Assembly (NCBI GenBank): GCA_023150895.1
Contig: JAKLJY010000090.1
Span: 1-34,636 of the forward strand
Reading direction: 5' to 3'
Length of the DNA: 34,636 nucleotides
DNA from: Myxococcota bacterium
Lineage (GTDB): Bacteria; Myxococcota_A; Bradymonadia; UBA7976; UBA1532
The notes under the pieces are model-generated. The model was given only the letters and a program-made list of their open reading frames with translations, was not told the DNA's origin and ran no database searches. Position numbers and translations under genes: made by a program. This document shows positions 25,906 to 34,315 of the stretch, one piece after another. Numbering within the stretch: position 1 is the stretch's first letter; each line of letters opens with the position of its first letter.

Positions 25906-28900
25906 TCAGCGGGGGGAAGGCGTCGCGCGTTCGGTGCCGCCCTCCGCGCCGAGATTCCGCCGACCCCCATTGGGCGCGGGTTCATCCCCGACCGGCAACG
26001 CGGGATCGGCCGCATCGATCGCCGGCGAGCCGGGCGCCAGCGTGTAGTCGAAGGCCGCGGCGTTGCGGTACGCGGGGTCGACGACCACGACGCCCGCGCC
26101 CTGGAGGGCGCTCGCGGGCTGCGGATCGGTGATCTGCCAGAGGGCCGTGTGCGAGAGGCGCAGCTCGGGCCGGCGACCGCAGCACGGCGCGGGTCCGTAG
26201 TAGTCGAAGAGCCGCGGGAAGTGGCTGAGGATGGCGTTCTGGACGACGACCGGTTGAATCGTCTCCAGGAAGAACAGCGGATCGGCCTGCAGACCGGCGT
26301 GGGCGATGGTGACCTGGTCGAAGACGAACGTCCCGTACCCACGAAGGTAGATGGGCGTGCGCGCCCCGCGGAGGTCGAAGAGCGCGTTGCGGACCGTCAT
26401 CGACCAGCTCTGGGGGTCACCGGGAAACCCGAGGGTCGGCGAGCTGCGGAGACAGTGCCCGGCGAACCCCCGCACTTCGGCGTGATCGCCTTGAATGCGG
26501 AAGGAATAGGCGGCGTCGTCGGGGCAGTCCGGGCGGCCGATGACGGTGTCTTCGAGGACCATGCGCTCGCCCGAGACGTCCGCGACGAGGTTCAAGGCCC
26601 CGGCCCCCTCGCCGATCATCCGGAGGCCGCGGACGAGACCCCGGAACGAGGCGATCTCGGCCTGGCTGTGGACGACGAGTGACTCGACGAACACGCGGTC
26701 GCCGGTGGAGACGAACGACGTGAGCGTGTGCGGACCGACCTCGACCTCCGTGCCGGCGACGACCGCGATGCGGCCGGGCAGGAGGTTCCCCCGGTTGTCC
26801 CGCTGCGTCACGACATTGTCCGAGAGCCTGAATCCGGCCCCTTCGACCGAGGCGATCGTCGCCTGCAGGCGAGCGTCGCCCTGGGTGCATCCGGGGGCGG
26901 GGTCGTTGGCCGGCGCCGGCTCGAAGGCGGTATTGTCGACGATCCGCCCGCCCTGAACCCGGCGCAGGAGGATGGCCGCGCGGCCGCACTGCGGCGAACG
27001 CTGACGGTCCGGGTTCTCGGAGACCGTGTTCCCCTCCACGACGACCTCCGTCGAGTCGATCACGTGAATGCCGGCGCTGTAGTCGTCCGGGTCCGCGGGC
27101 GCGCCGAACTCGGCCCGCGGCTCCTCGCAGGGGTGGCCGCCGCCCGAATACTGAATCGCCACGCCTCGGACGACCGGGGCGCGCGCGTTCGCGACGACGA
27201 CCGTGCCCAGGTTCATGGGATCGCGCGGGACGGTGGTCGAGAACCCGTTGAGGTCGACGGCCTCCGGCTGCCCGCTGAGGATGAACTCGCCGCCGTAGTA
27301 GGTATTGGTCACCGCGAGGTTCGCCGTGTTCTGAACGTCGAGGGCGAGCGCGAGGCAGGCGCCGCCGTGACCCTCGGGGCCGAACTCGTTGAACTGGATG
27401 CGGTTGTCGCGGCCGGCGAGGTACACGCCCACCGCCCCCTCGGCGGAGCCGTCGCCGCCGACGAAGAGGTTGCGTTCGATGCGATTGCGGTCGCTGCCGG
27501 CGAGAGACACGACCCGAAAAGGGGTCGTGCGCCCGCCGGCATCCACGCCGTAGGGGGCCCGATACTGAAATGTGTTCCCGATGAGGGCCGAGTCGGCGCT
27601 GAACCGCAGTGAGACGAAGTGGCCGATGCCGGGGGTCCGGGGGGTCTCCCGCAGGGACACGAAGGCGTCGCTCACGGTGACTCTGCGGCTCGCGAGCAGG
27701 TCGATCGCAGCGAGCGTCGTGCCCTGGCAGCCGTCGGGGATGGGCCCATCACCGCCGAGATACCCGAGGTTCAGGATGGTCAGCCCGTCGAGCCTCGAAT
27801 CGGTCACGCCGTCGAGCCGGATCAGCGCGTGCTGGCCCGTCTCGAAGGCGCCCCCGCACCCCACGGATCCGCCCTCGACCTCGAGTCGTTCCAGCGTCAC
27901 GCTGGTCGCGTCGGAGATCTCGATCAACGATCGCGCGGTGTCCGCCGGCGTCTCGAACCGAAGATCACTCAGGCGCACGCCCGAAGCGGCGATCTCGATT
28001 GCGGGCCGGTCGCTCGAGACGGCCACGAGGAAGGTCGCGCCGTCCGGTCCGCCGGAGACCGCGAGCCCCGGCGTCGTCAGGCGGAGTGGCGCGGGGTCGT
28101 CGAGGGCAAACGTCCCGGTCAGCTCCAGGCGCCCGCAGGGGCCCAGGCCGGCGAGCGCCGCGCGAATCGTCTCCGTCGTGCCGTCCGTGAGACGCATGAT
28201 CTCGGGGTTGGCGTTGCACGCGAGCTCGCAACCGTTGGCGTCGATCCGATCGGCATCGAGAAAGCCCGGAGCGCACGCGAAGCCGCACACGGCGTCGTCG
28301 CAGACCGAGACGGCCCCGGGACGCTGCGGACAGACGTGGCCGCACCCCCCGCAGTTCGACGGATCCGCGGCGACGAGGGCCTCGGGAATCTCTTCGTCGA
28401 TGGCCCCGTCGCAGTCGTCGTCGCGGCCGTTGCATTGCTCGGGGACGCTGCGGTCCGCGCTCGACCCGGGCGCCGTGTCGCAGCGAACGCCGCGGCCGGT
28501 GCCATCGCACTCCAGCGCCCCTTGCCCGCACTCGCCCTCCACGACGCAGAGGTCGCCGACCGGCCAGTCTTCGTCGACGAGGCCGTCACAGTCATTGTCG
28601 CGAGCGTCGCAGACCTCCTCCTGGGACGGAGACGGGGTACACGCGTACTCGCACCCGTTGGCCGGCAGGCCGTCGATGTCGTGGAATCCCCGGCGACACC
28701 CGGCAATGGTACACGCCCCCCCGACGCAGGCCGCGAGCGCGCCGTCGAGTGCGCAGGCCCGCTGACACCGGCCGCAGTGCTCCAGGCTGGCCTGGAGGTC
28801 GAAGTCCTCGTCGACGGCCCCGTCGCAGTCCTCGTCGCGCCCGTCACAGGTCTCGGGTCGGGAACGGTCGTCGGAGCCCCCGGGCGCCGTGGAGCACCCG

Positions 28901-31332
28901 CGGTCCCCGCCCGGGCGGCACTCGTATCGACCCTGACCGCACGCGCCGCGACCATCACACGGTCCGCCGAGCTCGAAGTCCTCGTCGATGACGCCGTTGC
29001 AGTCGTCGTCGCGCCCGTCGCACCGTTCGACCGGGATGTCGCTCGGCACGCAGGCGTACTCGCACCCGGTCTCCGGCAGGCCGTCAATGTTCCAGAAGCC
29101 CCGGGCGCAGGTCTCGACGACGCACCGGCCGCCGACGCAGGCCATCTCGGCCGCATCCCCCGCGCAGATCACGCCACAGCGACCGCAGTGAAACGGATCC
29201 GCGTCGAGGTCGTAGCCTTCGTCCGTCCGGGCGTCGCAGTCGTCGTTGCGGCCGTTGCACGACTCCGTGGCACCGGGCCGCACGTCCGGGGACGTGTCGT
29301 CGCAATCGCCCCCGCAGCGGGTGAACCCGTCCCGGTCGAGGTCGAAACCCTCATCGACTGTCCCATTGCAGTCGTCGTCGACGCCGTTGCAGGTTTCGTC
29401 CGCCGGCGGAAGGGGCGTGGCCCCGCAACGTACCCCGGCGCCGTCCGGTGAGCAGATGAAGCGTCCCGGCGCGCGACAGGCGCCGATGCCCGAGGTGCAC
29501 GGCTCACCGACCTCCGGGTAGGGTTCGTCGATGTCGCCGTCGCAGTCGTCGTCCACCCCGTTGCAGAGCTCCGTCGAGCCCTCGCACGGCGCCTCGCACC
29601 CGTCGACGGCGCTCGAGTCCGCGTCCACCCATCCCGGGTCACAGCGCTCGATGCGGCAGCGCCCGTCGCGGCAGACGGGGGTGGCGTTGGGCGTGGCACA
29701 CGCCGCACCGCACGCGCCGCAGTGGTCGAGATCGGTGCCGAGATCGAAGTCCTCGTCCACGAGCCCGTCACAGTCGTTGTCCGCCGCGTCGCAGGCCTCG
29801 ACGCCGCCATTGGTCGGCAGGCAGGCGTATTCGCACCCGGTGCTGACCTCCCCGTCGAGGTCGCGGAACCCCGGTTCGCAGTTCAACACGACACAGTGGC
29901 CGCTCGAACACCCGAACGATCCGTTGGCGAAGCGACGGCAGTCGTTGCCGCAGGTGCCGCAGTGCCGCACGTTCTCGTCCAGGGGCAGGTGATCCTCGTC
30001 GACGACCCCGTCGCAGTCGTTGTCGCGGTAATCGCACAGTTCGGCGCCGCCCTCGGAGATCGTGCAGGCCGCCTCGCAGCCGTTGAGGGGGTCGCCGTCG
30101 AAGTCGTGGAATCCGTCTTCACAGCCGGTGACGGCACACTCGCCCTCCACGCAGATGCTCGTGGCCTGCGGAAACGCGCAGGTCCGGCCGCAGGCGCCGC
30201 AGTTCTCCGGGTCGACGTCGGTGAAGATGTCCTCGTCGACGGCGCCGTCACAGTCATTGTCCAGATAGTCGCATTGGCCGGCCTCCTGGCCGCTCGGAGC
30301 GCACTCACAGCCGTTCGAGGGCTTGCCGTCGACGTCGACGTTGGCGCCGAGACACTGGGCGACCACACACGCCCCATCCCGGCACGTCGCGGCCGCGTTG
30401 GGGAGGCGGCAGGCGCGGTCCCCGGTCAGGGCTTCGTCGGTCTGACCGTCACAGTCGTTGTCGATGCCGTCGCAGAGTTCATCGGTGAGGGCGTCGCAGG
30501 CCCCCCATTGGCCGTTGGCACAGATCCGGCGGCCGCCGAGGCAGGCCCCGAGCCGCTCGACGCAGGCGTCGACCTCGCCGTCCGTGCAGACCGGCGCCTC
30601 GGACGGCAGGAGTTCGAGGTCGGGCGGCGTCCCGTCGGAGGCCTCGTCCTCGAAACGCCCGCCGCCGGGGAGCGCCGGATCGGCTCGGTAGGCATACGTT
30701 CGTTCTCCCGCGGGGAGGCGCCAGCCCTCGCGCTCGATGTTCAGCCGGTAGCGTTCGATCTTCGAGGCCGGTGTCTCGAACCGGCCCGTGGCGTCGGTCA
30801 CCAGCGTCGCGTAGCTCAGATCGCGACCGGCGAGCTGCAAACGCACCGTCGTGCCGCCGTGATCGGTCTCACCCCGCAGTCGCACCCGGCCGGCAAACGC
30901 GACGGCGTCCGGTCCCTGGGCGTCGTGCTGAAGGGCGATGACACCGAGGTCGCTGGTCTCGCCCCGCACGACCGTCACCGAGCGGGTCTCGGGCACGAAA
31001 CCGGGGAGCGCGGCGCGGAGGAGGTACTGCCCCGCCGGGACGCTTTCGAAGGCAAAGTGCCCGTCCGCGTCGGGGTGCCGGAGTCCGACGGCGCGGCCCC
31101 CGTCGGGGGGAAGGAGCTCCAGCACCGCGCTCAGGATGGTGTCGGGTGCGGCGAAACGAAGGAGCCGTACCTCGCCGCGGAGCGCACCGGGCGCCTGCTG
31201 CGACTCGGGCGTCGCCGGGTCGTAGGGGTTGGTGGCCGTGATGTCACTGCAGGCGAGGAGTGCGCCCCCGAGGGCCACGAGCCCGATCGCCATCGACAGG
31301 CCGATGCGTCGGCCGCCCCCCGTCCGCTCCAT
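25906..31332 (-). CDS. Giant lipoprotein with eleven MopE-type repeats and a beta-helix
   Basis: This 1808-residue exported protein has a lipobox (LLAC, Cys28). Two carboxypeptidase-regulatory-like beta domains follow (about 50-136 and 145-220). Residues about 249-1040 hold eleven Cys/Asp-rich units built on C-D/N-x-x-D/N-D-C-D/N-G-x-x-DE, starting near C287, C354, C433, C514, C590, C648, C692, C771, C829, C908 and C967. These match the MopE family motif, first described in a copper-binding outer-membrane protein of Methylococcus; calcium is another possible ligand. Residues about 1050-1770 look like a right-handed parallel beta-helix (NRIERNLFVGG, NRIQFNEF, VEGNTVSEN). The end has the SPAIDAADPALPVG motif often seen after such helices. 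It lies 61 nt downstream of the multicopper oxidase gene on the same strand. Cell-surface metal binding or adhesion is inferred. The start at 31332 gives the best lipoprotein signal. Confidence 0.9.
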   Translation of the reverse strand: MERTGGGRRIGLSMAIGLVALGGALLACSDITATNPYDPATPESQQAPGALRGEVRLLRFAAPDTILSAVLELLPPDGGRAVGLRHPDADGHFAFESVPAGQYLLRAALPGFVPETRSVTVVRGETSDLGVIALQHDAQGPDAVAFAGRVRLRGETDHGGTTVRLQLAGRDLSYATLVTDATGRFETPASKIERYRLNIEREGWRLPAGERTYAYRADPALPGGGRFEDEASDGTPPDLELLPSEAPVCTDGEVDACVERLGACLGGRRICANGQWGACDALTDELCDGIDNDCDGQTDEALTGDRACRLPNAAATCRDGACVVAQCLGANVDVDGKPSNGCECAPSGQEAGQCDYLDNDCDGAVDEDIFTDVDPENCGACGRTCAFPQATSICVEGECAVTGCEDGFHDFDGDPLNGCEAACTISEGGAELCDYRDNDCDGVVDEDHLPLDENVRHCGTCGNDCRRFANGSFGCSSGHCVVLNCEPGFRDLDGEVSTGCEYACLPTNGGVEACDAADNDCDGLVDEDFDLGTDLDHCGACGAACATPNATPVCRDGRCRIERCDPGWVDADSSAVDGCEAPCEGSTELCNGVDDDCDGDIDEPYPEVGEPCTSGIGACRAPGRFICSPDGAGVRCGATPLPPADETCNGVDDDCNGTVDEGFDLDRDGFTRCGGDCDDTSPDVRPGATESCNGRNDDCDARTDEGYDLDADPFHCGRCGVICAGDAAEMACVGGRCVVETCARGFWNIDGLPETGCEYACVPSDIPVERCDGRDDDCNGVIDEDFELGGPCDGRGACGQGRYECRPGGDRGCSTAPGGSDDRSRPETCDGRDEDCDGAVDEDFDLQASLEHCGRCQRACALDGALAACVGGACTIAGCRRGFHDIDGLPANGCEYACTPSPSQEEVCDARDNDCDGLVDEDWPVGDLCVVEGECGQGALECDGTGRGVRCDTAPGSSADRSVPEQCNGRDDDCDGAIDEEIPEALVAADPSNCGGCGHVCPQRPGAVSVCDDAVCGFACAPGFLDADRIDANGCELACNANPEIMRLTDGTTETIRAALAGLGPCGRLELTGTFALDDPAPLRLTTPGLAVSGGPDGATFLVAVSSDRPAIEIAASGVRLSDLRFETPADTARSLIEISDATSVTLERLEVEGGSVGCGGAFETGQHALIRLDGVTDSRLDGLTILNLGYLGGDGPIPDGCQGTTLAAIDLLASRRVTVSDAFVSLRETPRTPGIGHFVSLRFSADSALIGNTFQYRAPYGVDAGGRTTPFRVVSLAGSDRNRIERNLFVGGDGSAEGAVGVYLAGRDNRIQFNEFGPEGHGGACLALALDVQNTANLAVTNTYYGGEFILSGQPEAVDLNGFSTTVPRDPMNLGTVVVANARAPVVRGVAIQYSGGGHPCEEPRAEFGAPADPDDYSAGIHVIDSTEVVVEGNTVSENPDRQRSPQCGRAAILLRRVQGGRIVDNTAFEPAPANDPAPGCTQGDARLQATIASVEGAGFRLSDNVVTQRDNRGNLLPGRIAVVAGTEVEVGPHTLTSFVSTGDRVFVESLVVHSQAEIASFRGLVRGLRMIGEGAGALNLVADVSGERMVLEDTVIGRPDCPDDAAYSFRIQGDHAEVRGFAGHCLRSSPTLGFPGDPQSWSMTVRNALFDLRGARTPIYLRGYGTFVFDQVTIAHAGLQADPLFFLETIQPVVVQNAILSHFPRLFDYYGPAPCCGRRPELRLSHTALWQITDPQPASALQGAGVVVVDPAYRNAAAFDYTLAPGSPAIDAADPALPVGDEPAPNGGRRNLGAEGGTERATPSPR

Positions 31333-31393
31333 CCCGCATCCCCCGAGCTTTTCCGGAGGCATTACAGTGGCACAAGGGTCGCACTCGCGCCAA

Positions 31394-33028
31394 TCACCGC
31401 GCCGTCACGTCCACGAGCCCGATCATGCCGCGCTCCGCGTGCTCGAGAATGTGGCAGTGGTACATCCAGAGACCGGGGCGATCGTCGGGTTGAAATCGCA
31501 GGTGCAGGGTGCCCTTGCCCGGGACGTCGACCGTGTCGTACCAGCCGGCCAGGGCGCCGGCACCGTCATCACCCGGCACGACCTGGAACGAGAAGCCGTG
31601 CAGGTGGAACGGGTGGCTCATCTCCGAGTCGTTGACGACCGCCCACTCGACGACGTCGCCGACCGCGGCGGTCAGCGGGGTCACGTCGGGGAAGACCTCG
31701 TCGTTGATGAGGAAAACGGGCTCGGGGGCGGCCGTTTCGTCGCCGGTCGCGGCGCCGCTGTCGCCATGGCCCGCGTGGCCGCCCGGGCTCGCGACCTTCT
31801 CGGAGAGCACGAGGGTCGCCCGCGTCGCCGGCGGGCCGAGGGGGTCGATGCTTCGCAGCCCCTGCGGAAGCGCGAGCGGTGCCTCGGGCGCGCGGCCCGT
31901 GGCGTTCAGGGTCGCGAGAACGACCGCGGGCGCGTCGCCGGTGCCGTGACCCCGGTCGTGGGGCAGCGCGGTCAGCGTCGAGGTCGCCGGCGTGGCGTCG
32001 GTGGCCTCGACGAGCAACTCCGCGCGCGCACCGGGGACGAGCAGCAGCCCACCGTCATCGACCGGCTCGGGGGCGGGCAGCAGCCCCGCGTCGCCGGCGA
32101 TGCGGGTCAGCCGCCACCCCGGCGCGACGAGACGCAGGTAGCGGGCGTTCGCGGCATTGATCAGGCGCCACCGCTCCGGGCGCCCGCGGTCGAGCGTCAG
32201 CGTCGGGTGCGCGGCCCCGTTGACCAGAAGCAGGTTGCCCTGCCGACCCAGCATCACCGTGCCCATGTGCGCGGCGTGCGCCCCGAGCGGCGCGTCGTCG
32301 TCCGCATAGTCGAAGTCGGCGAGCGTGCCGTCGGCCTCGAGCAGCACGTCGTCGAGCACGAGCACGCGCTCGGCCAGGCCGGTCAGCGCCGCCGGCTCGT
32401 CGGGGTCGTCGACGATGATGGGCGCATACAGGCCACGCTCGACCTGCTCGTCGGAGCGCACGTGCGGATGGAACCAGAAGGTCCCGGCGTCGGGCACGAC
32501 GAAGTCGTAGACGAACGCACCGCCCGGGGCGATGCCCCCCGCGACGGGCACGCCGTCCATTTCGAGCGGCACGCGCAGGCCGTGCCAGTGAATCGTCGTC
32601 GCCGTCGGCAGGTCGTTGCGGAAGCGGACGATGACCCGGTCGCCGCGACGGGCGCGCAGCAGCGGTCCGGGAACCTGTCCGTCGTAGCCCCAGACGGCCG
32701 TCGGGCGGCCCGGCAGGTACTCGGCCGTGGCCTCGCGGGCCGTCAGTTCGACGTCGAGGACGTCGGGCGCCGGATCCCGGTCGACGAGCAGCGGCGGCTG
32801 CGGCAACTCCGGGCCGGGACCGGGCTCGATGTGCGCCGGTCGCGGGGTTTCGGGGCCGGCCGAGGCCGCGTCGGCGCGCGCGGCGTCCGGCCCGTGGGCG
32901 TGGGGATCGTCGCCGGTGTGTTCGCCGCAGGCCGAGAGCAGGGCGATCAGGGACGCCGACCGGGCCGCGAGGGCGGGCCGGCGGGGGAGGGGCATCGAGG
33001 GCGGGCGGCGACGGGTGTGGGCGGGCAT
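31394..33028 (-). CDS. Multicopper oxidase lipoprotein (laccase/CueO-like)
   Basis: Multicopper oxidases oxidise a substrate (phenols, Cu(I), Fe(II) or Mn(II)) and reduce O2 to water. The 544-residue product has a lipobox (LLSAC, Cys34). All copper-ligand motifs are present: H146/H148 (IHWHG), H186/H188 (FHPH), H472/H475/H477 (HPFHLHG) and H524-C525-H526-x3-H530-x4-M535. The type 1 site therefore has a Met ligand. A His-rich segment (SPGGHAGHGD) precedes the last domain. There is no Met-rich insert like that of CueO. The ATG at 33028 has GGAG 6 nt upstream. The giant MopE-repeat lipoprotein lies downstream, so a role in copper handling at the envelope is plausible; the physiological substrate is not shown by the sequence. 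Confidence 0.94.
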   Translation of the reverse strand: MPAHTRRRPPSMPLPRRPALAARSASLIALLSACGEHTGDDPHAHGPDAARADAASAGPETPRPAHIEPGPGPELPQPPLLVDRDPAPDVLDVELTAREATAEYLPGRPTAVWGYDGQVPGPLLRARRGDRVIVRFRNDLPTATTIHWHGLRVPLEMDGVPVAGGIAPGGAFVYDFVVPDAGTFWFHPHVRSDEQVERGLYAPIIVDDPDEPAALTGLAERVLVLDDVLLEADGTLADFDYADDDAPLGAHAAHMGTVMLGRQGNLLLVNGAAHPTLTLDRGRPERWRLINAANARYLRLVAPGWRLTRIAGDAGLLPAPEPVDDGGLLLVPGARAELLVEATDATPATSTLTALPHDRGHGTGDAPAVVLATLNATGRAPEAPLALPQGLRSIDPLGPPATRATLVLSEKVASPGGHAGHGDSGAATGDETAAPEPVFLINDEVFPDVTPLTAAVGDVVEWAVVNDSEMSHPFHLHGFSFQVVPGDDGAGALAGWYDTVDVPGKGTLHLRFQPDDRPGLWMYHCHILEHAERGMIGLVDVTAR

Positions 33029-33043
33029 CGGGGCTCCGGTGAC

Positions 33044-33053
33044 GGGGGGGGGG
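33044..33053. repeat. Ten-G homopolymer upstream of the multicopper oxidase gene
   Basis: Ten G in a row on the plus strand, starting 16 nt upstream of the oxidase start codon and just outside its Shine-Dalgarno. GGGG follows after one C. Length change here by slipped-strand pairing would alter the distance between the promoter and the ribosome binding site; G4 folding is also possible. Confidence 0.6.
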
Positions 33054-33172
33054 CGGGGAGGCACTCGGGGTCGTGCGCCGGCGCTGCACGCGGCGTGCCG
33101 TCCGCTGGCCGGCGGGGCGGAGCGCGGCGGCGCGAGGCCCGCCGGTTCGACCCGTGCGCCGGGCGGGTACGG

Positions 33173-33191
33173 TGTGACCGCGGGGGTCACA
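33173..33191. promoter_or_regulatory. Perfect 7-bp inverted repeat, candidate operator
   Basis: TGTGACC (33173-33179) and GGTCACA (33185-33191) are exact reverse complements around a 5-nt centre (GCGGG). It lies in the 240-nt intergenic region between the divergent multicopper oxidase gene and the plus-strand gene starting at 33269. Apart from this repeat and the G-tract, the region shows no clear promoter. The regulator is unknown; TGTGA/TCACA half-sites recall Crp, but the spacing (9 nt) is wider than the Crp consensus (6 nt). Confidence 0.45.
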
Positions 33192-33268
33192 GTGCCCCCA
33201 ACGATTTCGGGGGGGCAATTCCGCCTCGAGTTCGCATAGTTTCCGAGGGCATCCGGGGGAGACGCGCC

Positions 33269-34282
33269 GTGGCCGATCGACCGACACCGCAGATGAACTT
33301 CGCCGGCCTGCAGGCCCGGCTCGTGCCCCTCGTGGCCGAGCTCTTCGCCACGCTGGCCTCCAAGAACCCGCTGCGCATGTACTTCGCGGACATCGCCGGG
33401 AAGACGCTGCTCGACGTGGTGCAGGTGCTCCGGGAAGAAGGTGTCTCGCAGGAGGCCATCGCCGCGTCGTTCGGCCTGACGATGAACGGCTTTCGCGACC
33501 GCATGCGCAAACTGCAGGACGCCCACCGGGCGGGCGTCGCCGTCGACGCGGGGCACCGGACGCTGCTCGAACGCGTGCACGCAGTCATCGACGAACAGGC
33601 CGGCCCCGACGGCTGGACGAGCGCCGACGCCCTGACGGACGCGTTCCGGGGCACGAAGAACGACACGCTGCAGGGGGTGCTGACGTTTTTGCAGAAGTCC
33701 GCGCTGATCGAGGCGCGCGGGCGGGGCGCGAAGAAGGCGTACCGGGTGGTCGATGCCCCCGTCGCCGACGAGCTGACCGAGCACGACGTGCAGGTCACGC
33801 TGTACCGCGAGGGCCCGTTCACGCTCGAGCGGCTCGTGAACAGGCTCGAAGCCCCGGAGGGACAGGTCGAGGCGCTGCTCGGGCGTATCCGCGCGCGCGG
33901 CGAGCTCGAAGAGCGCGAGGAGGGCGGCGTGACGAGTTACGGCGCGCGGCGCTACCACATCCATTGGGACGACGTGGAGGGCTACGAGGCCGCCATCTAC
34001 GATCACCTCGCGGCGGTCGTCGGCGCGCTGTGCAAGAAGCTTCGGATGCGGCAGCACGCGGCTTCGCTCAAAGACCTCACGGGGGGCGCGACGTTCACGT
34101 TCTACGTGCCGACGGACGATCCCCTGTGGCACGAGGTCAGCGGGTACCTGCGCGAGAACCGGCTGCGCCTCGAGGACTGGTTGACGCGTGCGCGGGCCCT
34201 CGAGGGGCAGCCGCATGCGCCGGGCACGCTGAAGCGTGTGACGATCTACGTCGGTCAGGCCGTCGACGACTGGGCCGACTGA
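33269..34282 (+). CDS. Unknown cytoplasmic protein with N-terminal helix-turn-helix
   Basis: This 337-residue protein starts with GTG at 33269, 8 nt after GGGGGAG; no in-frame upstream start has a better signal. It has no signal peptide or TM segment. An HTH-like region lies at about 56-83 (EEGVSQEAIAASFGLTMNGFR). Two or three further segments look like winged-helix domains (about 105-165 with a closing AYRVVD strand, and about 175-230 with EREEGGVTSYGARRYHI). The C-terminal part (about 240-337) is alpha/beta and contains the segment GGATFTFYVPTDDPLW. It could be a DNA-binding regulator with several wHTH units. I do not recognise a family. It diverges from the multicopper oxidase gene across a region with a perfect inverted repeat. 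Confidence 0.8.
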   Translation: MADRPTPQMNFAGLQARLVPLVAELFATLASKNPLRMYFADIAGKTLLDVVQVLREEGVSQEAIAASFGLTMNGFRDRMRKLQDAHRAGVAVDAGHRTLLERVHAVIDEQAGPDGWTSADALTDAFRGTKNDTLQGVLTFLQKSALIEARGRGAKKAYRVVDAPVADELTEHDVQVTLYREGPFTLERLVNRLEAPEGQVEALLGRIRARGELEEREEGGVTSYGARRYHIHWDDVEGYEAAIYDHLAAVVGALCKKLRMRQHAASLKDLTGGATFTFYVPTDDPLWHEVSGYLRENRLRLEDWLTRARALEGQPHAPGTLKRVTIYVGQAVDDWAD

Positions 34283-34315
34283 CCGGGTGCAAAGACGCCG
34301 ACGAATGGGAGCGAC

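Noticed and set aside
28213-30588. Repeated DNA that could be taken for a CRISPR array
   Set aside because: The repeats are degenerate, in frame and of unequal spacing, and encode the MopE-type units.
27619-31635. Long plus-strand open frames opposite the MopE-repeat lipoprotein
   Set aside because: They are antisense shadows of the Cys/Asp repeats; the minus-strand product has a signal peptide and recognised domains.
31394-33028. Twin-arginine (Tat) signal on the multicopper oxidase
   Set aside because: Arginine pairs are present, but none matches the S/T-R-R-x-F-L-K consensus; a lipobox is the clearer signal. Tat export stays possible.
31229-33268. N-terminal extension of the HTH protein frame through the oxidase region
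   Set aside because: The frame is open upstream but antisense to the multicopper oxidase; the GTG at 33269 has a good ribosome binding site.
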